Position numbers and translations under genes: made by a program. Source: Paenibacillus sonchi (GTDB lineage Bacteria; Bacillota; Bacilli; Paenibacillales; Paenibacillaceae). Taken from it: 64,000 nt of DNA. The stretch lies in contig NZ_CP068595.1 in the NCBI RefSeq assembly GCF_016772475.1, positions 434,001-498,000 on the forward strand, given 5' to 3'. A model generated the notes under the pieces. The model saw only the letters and a program-made list of their open reading frames with translations, did no database searches and was not told where the DNA came from. Positions 38,239 through 47,437 of this stretch are shown here, one piece after another (position 1 is the first letter of the stretch; the number at the start of each line of letters is the position of its first letter).

Positions 38239-39681
38239 TTAATTCCGTACCTCCACCGTCAATCCCCCAACTCCTCTGCTATTCCCATAAGCATCATAGG
38301 AATAGATATGAGTGTTGTACACCCCCGTCTCCTTGTTATGCTTGTGGTATGGAATACGGATTCTCCAGCTTGTACTGGTTATCCGTTCTCCCTCAATCCA
38401 AGGATTTTCCAGGTCATCTTGACCATTTCTTTCCGTCCAAGTGGGAAAGCGTACTGTTGTTACATTGGAGGAAATCCCCTCAACTGTAAGATCATAGAAA
38501 CCACTACTGAGATAAGCGACGGATGGATACGTAAGCTTCAACGCATCTACCACTGTAAATTCCCATGCCCCCGCATATTTTCCATCTGCATAGATATGGG
38601 TGATGTATCTCCCAAGTTCTGAGTTATGTTTGGAGTAGACTACCGTTGCTTTCCATACCCCGTTCCCTATCTTCACCCCGTCAATCCACTCAATATCATC
38701 CTGATCTTTATAGGCCGTCCATGTCGGAAATTGGACTTTTTGGACCTTCGGATCTACCCCATAAATAAAAACATCGTAGGACACACCTGAAATATCCGTT
38801 TCTTTGGAGCCCCCTGTGCCCCCTTAACCGTAACGGTCGTACCACTAATTCCAGCCATCGTCCCATACTTGTCAAAGTAATAAAAATGAGTGAAATAATT
38901 CCCGGTTTCAAAATTGTGCTTAGCAAACGGTACCCGAATCTTCCATGTGGTATCATTGACCTTTTCCCCATAATCCAGGGATTCTCCAAATCATCCTGTC
39001 CATTATTTTCGGTCCATGTAGGGAAACGCACCTCACTAACGGTTCTGGCCACACCTTCCACTCTTACCTCATACGATCCATCGGCGAGCGAGGCTGCCTG
39101 AGGAGAAGTGACTTTGAGTGTGTTTTGAATCTGTGCCGTCAAACCTCCAGCGCCTACACCATCTGCATAGATATGCGTAATATAAGTACCGGTGATTCCA
39201 CCATGCTTGGAGAGGACAACTGTGCATTTCCACAAACCTGGAGCAACTTTCTCACCGACGATCCAATCAATATCATCCTGACCGTTCAGTTCCGTCCATG
39301 TTGGAAAACGGACTTCCCGCACACCGTCCGGAACATTCTTTAAGTAAATATCATAAGAGACTGCCGAAGTACTGATCACATAAGGCTCAACAGAATAACC
39401 CTTCGTTCGCTTGAGCAGATTTCCATTAGGATCGTATGTATATTGAATCATCGAATTATCCGGCAAGATCTCTGTTTCAAGTCTGCCTCTGTTATACACA
39501 AAATTCTTCTGTTTCTGACTAGTTCCTGCCATATTGACAATGATGTAGCTGGAGGTTTTCGTTTCCTCTGCCCAAACTGCAGGGGAAAACAATATTGAAA
39601 ATAAATAGATTAAGAGACTGCTTAAAATTATAGTTCTAAATTGATTTATTCTGATACATGAGAATCTCGTAATAGGATCAT
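38239..39681 (-). pseudogene. Secreted two-YD mini-protein with four GBS-Bsp-like repeats, frameshifted (prefix gene m)
   Basis: The likely start is ATG 39681 behind AAAAGGGGG. Restoring one base soon after the start, one G at about 38970 and one G at about 38815 gives one 481-aa frame. It has a signal peptide (LLIYLFSILFSPAVWA), a YD pair (FVYNRGRLETEIL, YTYDPNGNLLKRT), then four repeats built on VRFPTWTENNGQDDLENPW ... THIYAD, the GBS_Bsp-like repeat family of streptococcal and Gram-positive wall proteins. All three breaks are one-base deletions, two of them in G runs. It is the last prefix gene before rhs2. Confidence 0.7.
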
Positions 39682-39770
39682 TGTTCCCCCTTTTAATTAT
39701 TGATTTTTTTCTTATTCTCCCGTCCACTGCAAACTGCGGAAAATTGAATCGATTAAACACCAGATCCTGT

Positions 39771-41453
39771 TTAAATCCCAACAAGAACCAAAGCCGTATC
39801 ATCCACATACGCCGTTCCTTTTCCATGTTCTCCGGTGGAGTTCATATGAAAATGAATACGGGCCGTTGTAGCGTTCGTCGGAACGTTCAGGATCCCCGAC
39901 AATTTTACCCAGTCCATCGTATTCTGCTTGTATTCCATTCCATACTGACCAACCAACTGGTTATTTGAATCGAAGTAGTGTATGACGATCGACATTTGCA
40001 TGTTGACCATATTCTCCAGCTTCACCCGTCCACTGATCTCGTATTTACTTCCTCCCCGTACGTTCGTATCCTGCCAAATGTTCATGCCCTGCTTCGCTTT
40101 CGGCATATCGCTGACATTAATTTTCTGTGCCCGGCTTCCTTCTGATACCGGGTTCGATACCACTTCGTATTGCCCTACGACTTCGGGGCTTACAAAGATG
40201 TTCCAGCCATCGGCTACTCCGTTAGTTTTGACACTCTTCTCGAAGCCTGGATTGAACAACTCATTAACTCTTTCTCCCAAGACCAAAGCCGTACCATCCA
40301 CATACGCCGTTCCCTTCCCATGTTCTCCGGTGGAGTTCATATGAAAATGAATACGGGCCGTTGTAGCGTTCGTCGGAACGTTCAGGATCCCCGACAATTT
40401 TACCCAGTCCATCGTATTCTGCTTGTATTCCATTCCATACTGACCAACCAACTGGTTATTTGAATCGAAGTAGTGTATGACGATCGACATTTGCATGTTG
40501 ACCATATTCTCCAGCTTCACCCGTCCACTGATCTCGTATTTACTTCCTCCCCGTACGTTCGTATCCTGCCAGATATTCATGCCCTGCTTCGCTTTCGGCA
40601 TATCGCTGACACTAATTTTCTGTGCCCGGCTTCCTTCTGATACCGGGTTCAATACCACTTCATATTGCCCTACGGCTTCGGGGCTTACAAAGGCGTTCCA
40701 GCCATCTGCTACTCCGTTAGTTTTGACACTCTTCTCGAAGCCTGGATTGAACAACTCATTAACGCTTTCCCCCAAGACCAAAGCCGTACCATCCACATAC
40801 GCCGTTCCCTTCCCATGTTCCCCGGTGGAGCTCATATGAAAATGAATTCGGGCCGTTGTAGCGTTCGTCGGAACGTTCAGGATCCCCGACAATTTTACCC
40901 AGTCCATCGTATTCTGCTTGTAATCCATTCCATACTGACCAACCAACTGGTTATTTGAATCGAAGTAATGTATGACGATCGACATTTGCATGTTGACCAT
41001 ATTCTCCAGCTTCACCCGTCCACTGATCTCGTATTTACTTCCTCCCCGTACGTTCGTATCCTGCCAGATATTCATGCCCTGCTTCGCTTTCGGCATATCG
41101 CTGACACTAATTTTCTGTGCCCGGCTTCCTTCTGATACCGGGTTCGATACCACTTCATATTGCCCTATGGCTTCGGGGCTTGCAAAGGCGTTCCAGCCAT
41201 CTGCAATTCCGTTTAATCCGCTATAAGCTTCAAAATTAGAATTAGCCAATAAATTATTTGTTCTATACTTATGAATTAAATTCCCATTACTATCATATTG
41301 GCTCATTATGGTTCCACTCGAGTTACTGACTTCTATTAATTGTCCTGCAGCATTGTAAAAATAGATGCTTTCATTCTTATCTGCCAGGGCTAGTGAACTA
41401 AACAACAGTATTGACAAGAAACATACCAAAAATGTAAAACACCTTTTAGACAT
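39771..41453 (-). CDS. Secreted two-YD mini-protein with three near-identical CBM-like repeats (prefix gene n)
   Basis: 560 aa, ATG with AAAGGAG upstream. Signal peptide (FLVCFLSILLFSSLALA), a YD pair (IYFYNAAGQLIEVS, QYDSNGNLIHKYR), then three 165-residue repeats (ANSNFEAYSGLNGIADGWN ... KYEISGRVKLENM ... WVKLSGILNVPTNATTARIH). The layout resembles CBM4/9-type carbohydrate-binding jelly rolls. The repeats are almost identical in DNA (period 495 bp), so copy number may vary. The YD pair is N-terminal here. Sits between the ricin and GBS-Bsp prefix genes. Confidence 0.78.
   Translation of the reverse strand: MSKRCFTFLVCFLSILLFSSLALADKNESIYFYNAAGQLIEVSNSSGTIMSQYDSNGNLIHKYRTNNLLANSNFEAYSGLNGIADGWNAFASPEAIGQYEVVSNPVSEGSRAQKISVSDMPKAKQGMNIWQDTNVRGGSKYEISGRVKLENMVNMQMSIVIHYFDSNNQLVGQYGMDYKQNTMDWVKLSGILNVPTNATTARIHFHMSSTGEHGKGTAYVDGTALVLGESVNELFNPGFEKSVKTNGVADGWNAFVSPEAVGQYEVVLNPVSEGSRAQKISVSDMPKAKQGMNIWQDTNVRGGSKYEISGRVKLENMVNMQMSIVIHYFDSNNQLVGQYGMEYKQNTMDWVKLSGILNVPTNATTARIHFHMNSTGEHGKGTAYVDGTALVLGERVNELFNPGFEKSVKTNGVADGWNIFVSPEVVGQYEVVSNPVSEGSRAQKINVSDMPKAKQGMNIWQDTNVRGGSKYEISGRVKLENMVNMQMSIVIHYFDSNNQLVGQYGMEYKQNTMDWVKLSGILNVPTNATTARIHFHMNSTGEHGKGTAYVDDTALVLVGI
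39775..41225. repeat. Three tandem 495-bp DNA repeats inside prefix gene n
   Basis: Identical stretches recur at exactly 495-bp steps; for example ATGACGATCGACATTTGCAT begins at 39982, 40477 and 40972. Differences are scattered single bases. Such recent tandem copies can expand, contract or be mis-assembled by short reads. Confidence 0.9.
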
Positions 41454-41504
41454 AGTTTTCTCCTTTATTTTGCCGTAGTTCTAAACTATCTTATCCATAC
41501 CTTT

Positions 41505-42545
41505 CTATTTGACCAGCTTCCAACTTTGCGAGCTTGTTCCGTTGTCAGTGTAAATCTGCAAGCGCGTACCATCCGCAGTATTTCCTCCGGGTATATCCAG
41601 TACTTTGTTACTATTAACATTTATTAAGCTCATTGAGCCATCTGCATTCTGTCTAAAAATCCATTCCTGTGATGTTGTTCCATTATCTGTCCAGATTTGA
41701 ACGGCTGATCCGTTGTCTGTGCCGCCACCTGATACTTCCAGAGCCTTCCCGCTATTCACATTAATCAATTTATACTTATTGCCGCCTTTATCATAAACCT
41801 GCCATCTTTGAGAAGTCGTCCCGTTATCTGTCCAAATTTGGACCGGTGTTCCGTCTGCAGTATTTCCTCCTGTGACATCCACCGCTTTTCCATTACCAGC
41901 ATTTAATAGCTTATACTCAGCTCCATTTGAAATCGCCTTGACGAGTCTCCACTTCTGAGCGGTTGTTCCATTCCGGGTCCATATCTGCACAGAGGTTCCA
42001 TTTGTTGTTGCTCCGTTTGTTACATCAAGAACTTTGTTACTATGTATATTTACAAGCTCATATGTGCCGTCACCCTTATCTACAAGGTTCCATGCCTGAG
42101 CTTCTGTGCCGTTATCATTCCATAGATGGATGTTTGTCCCGTCCGCAGTTCCTCCCCCGGCTACATCGAGGGCTTTTCCACTATTTACATTGATGAGCTT
42201 AAAGGAATTATTCAATGTACTACACAGCAACCACCGCTGTGCATCTGTTCCGTTATCTGATTCAATCTGAATTTTTGTGCCATTGGTTGTATTTCCCGCA
42301 AAAACATCCAGAGCCTTGTTACTGTTCACATTCATTAATTTATATTCTGAAGGCTTGCAGCTTAGATTCTTCTTCCCAATCAGGTTGCCGTTGTTATCAT
42401 ACTGAAAATTCACATATTTCCCCTCTGAAATAGTCACCAGACTTAACGCTCCTGTTTTGGTATAGGTGTATTTCATAGCGCCAGCTGTCTGGGAATTAAC
42501 TATGATAAAAATGAGAATAACTATAAATGATATATACTTTTTCAT
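41505..42545 (-). CDS. Secreted two-YD mini-protein with ricin-B-type lectin repeats (prefix gene o)
   Basis: 346 aa from ATG 42545 (GGAGG nine bases upstream; the ATG at 42554 abuts the RBS). Signal peptide (FIVILIFIIVNSQTAGA), a YD pair (YTYTKTGALSLVT, FQYDNNGNLIGKK), then six repeats of ~47 residues such as YKLINVNSGKALEVSGGG and SAVQIWTDNGTTSQEWIF. The QxW pattern is that of ricin B-type (CBM13) beta-trefoils, two of them. They typically bind galactose- or xylan-like sugars. It has its own promoter with paired Spo0A boxes. Confidence 0.85.
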   Translation of the reverse strand: MKKYISFIVILIFIIVNSQTAGAMKYTYTKTGALSLVTISEGKYVNFQYDNNGNLIGKKNLSCKPSEYKLMNVNSNKALDVFAGNTTNGTKIQIESDNGTDAQRWLLCSTLNNSFKLINVNSGKALDVAGGGTADGTNIHLWNDNGTEAQAWNLVDKGDGTYELVNIHSNKVLDVTNGATTNGTSVQIWTRNGTTAQKWRLVKAISNGAEYKLLNAGNGKAVDVTGGNTADGTPVQIWTDNGTTSQRWQVYDKGGNKYKLINVNSGKALEVSGGGTDNGSAVQIWTDNGTTSQEWIFRQNADGSMSLINVNSNKVLDIPGGNTADGTRLQIYTDNGTSSQSWKLVK

Positions 42546-42683
42546 AAAATGCATCCTCCAATCTTTTTATATGTTGAGATTAGGTAACTAGTGGGTAGCA
42601 ACTAGATAGATATTCTAGTTCTTTTCAATTGATATTCACACTCCTAAGCCACTCTAAAATAAAGCTCAAATTCTTCCTCAGTA

Positions 42684-42750
42684 ATCATAAGTCACTCTCT
42701 CCTCTTTTAAAATGGCTGTATTTTGTCGAAATAGTATTCATTTTGTCGAA
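42684..42750 (-). promoter_or_regulatory. Promoter of prefix gene o with two perfect Spo0A boxes 20 bp apart
   Basis: TTTTGTCGAA occurs at 42721-42730 and again at 42741-42750 on the plus strand, matching the Spo0A box TTTGTCGAA. On the minus strand a -10 TATGAT sits at 42689-42684 with only a weak -35 (TTTAAA, 42711-42706), as expected for an activated promoter. The nearer box is 31 bp from the -10, as at 44.6 kb. Confidence 0.65.
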
Positions 42751-42830
42751 TTCGTCAATAAGTTAGTCACATCTTAAATAGAAAATCGATAATTTGTGTC
42801 TAGGAGTAAAAAACTGCTTTTCCGGAAACC

Positions 42831-42855
42831 AAAAACCCTTGGGAAATCCCAAGGG
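42831..42855 (-). terminator. Terminator of prefix gene p
   Basis: CCCTTGGG and CCCAAGGG form a perfect stem with an AAAT loop, followed by TTTTTGG on the minus strand, 40 bases after the gene p stop. Confidence 0.85.
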
Positions 42856-42895
42856 CTTTTGATAATATTTTATAGCTAATAGTAAATATAAGTTT

Positions 42896-44506
42896 TTAGT
42901 TGAGATAATTAATCGCTGGATTCCATGTCGTAGCATCATACCCATTGTTACCATTTTGGTTAACAATAAAGTAAAGGGCATCTCCTATCGTTACATTCAC
43001 GTTAACAGCAGGAGTAACTCCAACAGCATCACCGCCATTTATATTCTGCCACCCCGATGCTGGCCAAACTTGGGTGCCATTTTTCATTATTTTTACCCGG
43101 ACACCGTCCCCTTGTAGATTGATAGGATGCTTAGCTACTTTCCCCGTTATCCGTATGGGACCGGTTTGGGGTGCGACCCATTTCAGCGCTACATCATTAC
43201 CGTCCGGATGCATCCACTCTTTGCTGATGATATCCCAATCCTTCTTCCCTCTCCATCTTGATTCTACAGCATTCCATGTCATATCTTCGTAACGTGTACC
43301 GTTCCATATTTGATAATACCAATTGCTTTGCCCTTGTTCTGTGCTGAAGGCGGATGAGAATTTTTCGATATAGGTTATCGCTGGATTCCATGTTGTACCG
43401 TCGTACCCGTAGTTACCATTCTGGTTAACAATAAAGTAGAGGGAATCCCCTATCGCTACATTCACATTAACAGTGGGAGTAATTCCAACAGAGTCATCGC
43501 CATTTATATTCTGCCACCCCGATGCTGGCCAAACTTGCGTGCCGTTTTTCATTATTTTTACCCGGACACCGTCCCCCTGTAAGTTGGTAGGATATTTAGC
43601 TACTTTCCCCGTTATCCGTATGGAACCGGTCTGTGGTGCGACCCATTTCAGCGCTACATCACCGTCCGGATGCATCCACTCTTTGCTGATGATGTTCCAA
43701 GTCTTTCTGCCCTGCCATCTCGATTCGGCTGCATTCCAAACCATGTCTTCGTAACGCATACCGCTCCAAGTTTGATAATACCAATTGTTTCTTCCTTGTT
43801 CTGTGCTGAAGGCGGATGAGAACTTTTCGATATAGGTTATCGCTGGATTCCATGTCGTACCATCGTACCCATTGTTCCCATTTTGGTTAACAATAAAGTA
43901 AAGGGAGTCTCCTATCACTACATTCACATTAACAGTGGGAGTAACTCCAACAGAATCATCGCCGTTTATATTCTGCCACCCCGATGCTGGCCAAACTTGG
44001 GTGCCATTTTTCATTATTTTTACCCGGACACCGTCCCCTTGTAGGTTGATCGGATGTTTAGCTACTTTCCCTGTTATCCGTATGGAGCCGGTTTGTGGTG
44101 CGACCCATTTCAGCGCTACATCATTACCGTCCGGATGCATCCACTCTTTGCTGATGATATCCCAATCCTTCTTCCCTCTCCATCTTGATTCTACAGCATT
44201 CCATGTCATATCTTCGTAACGTGTACCGTTCCATATTTGGTAATACCAATTGCTTTGCCCTTGTTCTGAGCTGAAGGCTGAAAGATATTGAAAGAAAGAT
44301 TCCCCTGAACTTTTAGATTTAAGATTTCCATTCTGATCATATGAATATCTGACTGTTTCACCTGTTAGAGCACTTTCTTGAACCAACCTTCCATTCGTAT
44401 CGTAAAAATATGACTTCATAGCCAATGCAGAATTTGAGGTGACATCTAAAAACACAAATAATGCAATGCCAAAAATAAAAATACATCGATTAAACGTGAA
44501 TTTCAT
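42896..44506 (-). CDS. Secreted two-YD mini-protein with three repeats of an unnamed beta domain (prefix gene p)
   Basis: 536 aa from ATG 44506 (GAGGAG seven bases upstream). Signal peptide (CIFIFGIALFVFLDVTSNSALA), a YD pair (YFYDTNGRLVQES, YSYDQNGNLKSKS), then three ~155-residue repeats: FSSEQGQSNWYYQIWNGTRY ... EWMHPDGNDVALKWVAPQTG ... VRVKIMKNGTQVWPASGWQN ... VIGDSLYFIVNQNG. The domain resembles beta-sandwich modules seen in secreted Clostridia/Bacilli proteins but I cannot name it. It is the first prefix gene of module 2 and has a Spo0A-box promoter. Confidence 0.78.
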   Translation of the reverse strand: MKFTFNRCIFIFGIALFVFLDVTSNSALAMKSYFYDTNGRLVQESALTGETVRYSYDQNGNLKSKSSGESFFQYLSAFSSEQGQSNWYYQIWNGTRYEDMTWNAVESRWRGKKDWDIISKEWMHPDGNDVALKWVAPQTGSIRITGKVAKHPINLQGDGVRVKIMKNGTQVWPASGWQNINGDDSVGVTPTVNVNVVIGDSLYFIVNQNGNNGYDGTTWNPAITYIEKFSSAFSTEQGRNNWYYQTWSGMRYEDMVWNAAESRWQGRKTWNIISKEWMHPDGDVALKWVAPQTGSIRITGKVAKYPTNLQGDGVRVKIMKNGTQVWPASGWQNINGDDSVGITPTVNVNVAIGDSLYFIVNQNGNYGYDGTTWNPAITYIEKFSSAFSTEQGQSNWYYQIWNGTRYEDMTWNAVESRWRGKKDWDIISKEWMHPDGNDVALKWVAPQTGPIRITGKVAKHPINLQGDGVRVKIMKNGTQVWPASGWQNINGGDAVGVTPAVNVNVTIGDALYFIVNQNGNNGYDATTWNPAINYLN

Positions 44507-44586
44507 ATTACAACTCCTCATTATGTCCATCTATATTACTTAATACCTTTGGATTCCCCCCATTTTCCAAGACAACCTTCTTACCA

Positions 44587-44653
44587 ATCATAAGTCACGT
44601 TCTATTTTTTTCAAACGGTGGTATTTTGTCGAATTGAAATATGTTTTGTCGAA
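44587..44653 (-). promoter_or_regulatory. Promoter of prefix gene p with two perfect Spo0A boxes 20 bp apart
   Basis: TTTTGTCGAA occurs at 44624-44633 and 44644-44653 (plus strand). On the minus strand -35 TTGAAA (44614-44609) and -10 TATGAT (44592-44587) are 16 bp apart, and the nearer box ends 10 bp upstream of the -35. Stretches around the boxes are homologous to the promoter of prefix gene o. Confidence 0.68.
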
Positions 44654-44829
44654 GGCATCAATAAATTAGCCACAACTAAGATGTAATTTTATAAATTTGT
44701 AAATATAAGAAAATCATTCGATCTCCTAATCACAGAAAAACCTTGAGAAAAGATTCAAGTTTTTTGATCTCCATATTTTATGCCATTCTCTGCAACTAGT
44801 GCCCTTTCAAACAGCCTTGATCTTGTGAA

Positions 44830-45074
44830 GAGATATTCGGCGGATAGACCAGACATGTACACACCGTTCAAGCCAGTCCCATAAACACTCCAAATAGGCT
44901 GATTCAGGCGCAGCGAACTCCAGTACCGAACGATTGACCGCTGCCAGGGAGAACATGAAAAAGATGGCGCTCCTTCTGTTCTCCTGGAAAAACAGGGAGC
45001 CTCCCTTCTTTTTCCGATTCAGATACGCTAAATCTAAAAAGAAACCCAAGGTCAACAATAACCTGAGCTTCTAG
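44830..45074 (+). pseudogene. Transposase C-terminal remnant (IS1182-like DDE family)
   Basis: On the plus strand a frame reads STERLTAARENMKKMALLLF, then NREPPFFFRFRYAKSKKKPK and stops at 45074. The AxxxNMKKMAxxL followed by a basic, Phe-rich tail is typical of the end of IS1182-type transposases (from memory). Nothing upstream is intact. The opposite-strand frame here is a shadow. Confidence 0.45.
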
Positions 45075-45081
45075 ACAAACT

Positions 45082-45112
45082 GAGAGCCAGCGCCCATTGT
45101 CAGGTGCTGGCT
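45082..45112. terminator. Strong hairpin between IS remnant and ABC permease gene
   Basis: GAGCCAGCGCC pairs with GGTGCTGGCTC around an 8-base loop, about 20 bases after the ABC permease stop on the minus strand. The T tract after it is weak (TCAGTTTGTC), so it is a possible but imperfect terminator. Confidence 0.45.
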
Positions 45113-45133
45113 CTATCTGGTGTGGAGTAAGAC

Positions 45134-46393
45134 CTATTGCACCTGGTGACGCTTAAATACACGCCCGACAAAGGGCAGGCATACTGAACATATCACCACA
45201 TAAAGGACGATTCTCACGGTAATAATGCTCAAGGTTAAGCCGGGAAGGGGGTATGAAAAATATGAAGTATAGTCCGCTGGAAAAACGGGCTGCACTGCCA
45301 TGTACGGAAGCAGCATCAGAATATGATTCAGGATGCCGTTGGTTCCGCTCAGCCCCAGAAAGACAGGAAGCAATATGATTAGCACATCAATCACCAGCAC
45401 CACAAATGCAGTTTTCATTTTTGCGGACAGAAGCAGGGTTACAGCGACCATCCCCAGCAAAACCAGATATAGGATGGACACACATACTACTGCTGCTTCC
45501 AGCATGGATAGATTATAGGGAACAGTAACATTCAAAATTTGCAGCGGCAGGTTCCAGCCCCCGGTCCCAAACGCGTATAATTGAATCCCTACAGCCAACA
45601 CAAGATTTACGGAAAAGACAAGCAGTGCAAACAGAAAGGCCGCTGATATTTTGGCCTGGATCAATTTTGATTTCCCGTACCGGGTAGACAGGATGACGCT
45701 GTCAGCACCCGATTGATATTCTCCAGCGAATACTGGAGCAACACAAATGCAGATAGCAATAATAGAAACAATCAGCAATTCAAAACACTGGAACAGGCTC
45801 TTCCAGCCGGCGTGATAGCCGTATTCATAAGGAGTTTCAACCTGGCTGTTGTGGGTGTTCCAGAATTGCTTTTCCTGCTCTGAATATTTCCAGTCCGAAT
45901 AGTCCATATCCAAGTAACTCTTAACTTTGTCTGCGCGCGCCTGATAAAATCCCGCAGTATCCTTGTTGAGCCGCATATCTCTGAGTGCGGTAAGTCCGTT
46001 ATCGGTGACCTGCGGCTTCACAAAAGCTTCGTCAATCATTTTAAAGTAAGCGAAATGCGGCAATACAGAACGGGCATAAATGTCATCCTTCAAATTCACC
46101 TGATCCCCGTCTTTCACCACATTCTCAGGATTAGAGAACAATGCCTGATATGCTTTAATATCTTTGGCAACCCGTTCCTCAGTCAGTGTTCCTTCAAGCT
46201 CTTTAGCGTATTCTTTCTCAAGCCGGATTGCCGCCGTACCATTTACCTGACTGCCGTCACGCTCCAGCGCAATATAATTTTTGACAGGCATGATAAAGAA
46301 TAAAAGGGTTAAGAACAAACTAACCAGAACAACAACAATGTTCATTCTCTTTTTGGCAATTTTCATAAACTCATATTTGAATAAATTGTTCAT
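45134..46393 (-). CDS. ABC transporter permease (ABC-2 type)
   Basis: 419 aa; its start overlaps the stop of the upstream ATPase gene by 4 bases. One N-terminal membrane segment (IVVVLVSLFLTLLFFIMPV), an extracellular domain of about 150 residues, then five to six membrane segments in the C-terminal half. This layout fits ABC-2 type permeases with a large outer loop, found in antibiotic-sensing or exporting transporters. The substrate is unknown. Confidence 0.8.
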   Translation of the reverse strand: MNNLFKYEFMKIAKKRMNIVVVLVSLFLTLLFFIMPVKNYIALERDGSQVNGTAAIRLEKEYAKELEGTLTEERVAKDIKAYQALFSNPENVVKDGDQVNLKDDIYARSVLPHFAYFKMIDEAFVKPQVTDNGLTALRDMRLNKDTAGFYQARADKVKSYLDMDYSDWKYSEQEKQFWNTHNSQVETPYEYGYHAGWKSLFQCFELLIVSIIAICICVAPVFAGEYQSGADSVILSTRYGKSKLIQAKISAAFLFALLVFSVNLVLAVGIQLYAFGTGGWNLPLQILNVTVPYNLSMLEAAVVCVSILYLVLLGMVAVTLLLSAKMKTAFVVLVIDVLIILLPVFLGLSGTNGILNHILMLLPYMAVQPVFPADYTSYFSYPLPGLTLSIITVRIVLYVVICSVCLPFVGRVFKRHQVQ

Positions 46394-47280
46394 TTGGTCC
46401 CCCTATATTCGGCAATGTCATTCTGAAAATGGTACAAGTACAAATCCTCAAGCGTAGGTACCTCGTTCATGGCGCCGTCCATCGGGAGCTCATCACTAAG
46501 AACACGAAGGATGACGGTATCATCGTCCCCGTGGTGCAGATTGGCTACGCAAAAGGAACTGCTGATGGCAGGGGCCGCCTCCTTCGCAACCACACATCTC
46601 CACACCTTACCGTCCATTTCGTGCGCGATGTTGTCGGCTGGGCGGTTGATAATCAGCTTGCCGTCTTTGATCATTAGAACCGTGTCGGATATATATTCTA
46701 TGTCGGATACAATATGAGTAGAAAGAATGACAATCTTGTCTTTGGAGAAGTTCGCAATTAAATTGCGGAAATGAACCCGCTCCTTCGGGTCAAGTCCGGC
46801 AGTAGGTTCGTCCAGGACCAGGATTCGGGGGTCGTTCAAAACAGCTTGCGCAATGCCCAGTCTCTGCTTCATCCCGCCGGAGAACGTACGGATTTTTTTC
46901 GCTGACACTTCAGTTAGGCCGACCAACGCTAATAGCTCTTTGCTGCGGATTCTTGCTTTCTCCGGTGAAATACCTTTCAGTGCAGCGACGTAGAGCATAA
47001 ATTCCCCGGCTGTGAAATCGGGATAATATCCAAAATCCTGCGGAAGATACCCGAGGAGGCTGCGATACTCTTCCCCTAAATCCGCGGCACGGTTTCCGTC
47101 CAGATAAACATCGCCCGCGGTAGGATTCAGCACCCCGCAGACCATTCTCATTAAGGTTGTTTTCCCTGCCCCGTTGGCACCAAGCAAGCCATACACTCCC
47201 GGCTTCATCGTAATTGTCATTTGATCGACCGCAGTTTTGCGGCCAAATTGTTTGGTAAGTTTATTCAGCACTAATTCCAT
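46390..47280 (-). CDS. ABC transporter ATP-binding protein
   Basis: 296 aa from ATG 47280 with AGGGAGG upstream; the frame extends to 47325 without a site. Walker A GLLGANGAGKTT, signature FSGGMKQRLG, Walker B ILVLDEPTAGLDP, H-loop STHIVSDIEY. The C-terminal ~70 residues are an accessory part as in CcmA/BcrA-type subunits. It forms a two-gene operon with the permease and is separated from vanZ by a terminator. Confidence 0.92.
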   Translation of the reverse strand: MELVLNKLTKQFGRKTAVDQMTITMKPGVYGLLGANGAGKTTLMRMVCGVLNPTAGDVYLDGNRAADLGEEYRSLLGYLPQDFGYYPDFTAGEFMLYVAALKGISPEKARIRSKELLALVGLTEVSAKKIRTFSGGMKQRLGIAQAVLNDPRILVLDEPTAGLDPKERVHFRNLIANFSKDKIVILSTHIVSDIEYISDTVLMIKDGKLIINRPADNIAHEMDGKVWRCVVAKEAAPAISSSFCVANLHHGDDDTVILRVLSDELPMDGAMNEVPTLEDLYLYHFQNDIAEYRGTK

Positions 47281-47327
47281 ATCTCGTCCTCCCTCTCTGG
47301 TACTCTGTCCGCATTGCCATTGCATAC

Positions 47328-47384
47328 AAAAAAATCCGCCTGCCCGGTATTTATTCTACCGCCGGCAAGCAGACTGAACTTTAA
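47328..47384 (-). terminator. Terminator after the vanRSZ-like genes
   Basis: On the minus strand TCTGCTTGCC and CGGTA pair with TACCG and GGCAGGCGGA, leaving a short loop, and seven T residues follow. It separates the vanZ-like gene from the ABC operon. Confidence 0.8.
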
Positions 47385-47437
47385 GATTGAACCGTTTATT
47401 TATTTAGAAAATCCTAAGAAAGCAATAAGTTTTTCTA

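Noticed and set aside
39982..40839. Repeated 120-codon plus-strand frames in prefix gene n
   Set aside because: They recur with the 495-bp DNA repeats on the opposite strand and carry no independent coding signal.
39775..41225. A CRISPR-like array
   Set aside because: The repeats are 495 bp, contiguous and coding; no short repeat-spacer pattern and no cas genes in the window.
44807..45058. An 83-codon minus-strand frame downstream of the ABC permease
   Set aside because: The plus strand of the same DNA reads as a transposase C-terminus; the minus frame is a shadow.
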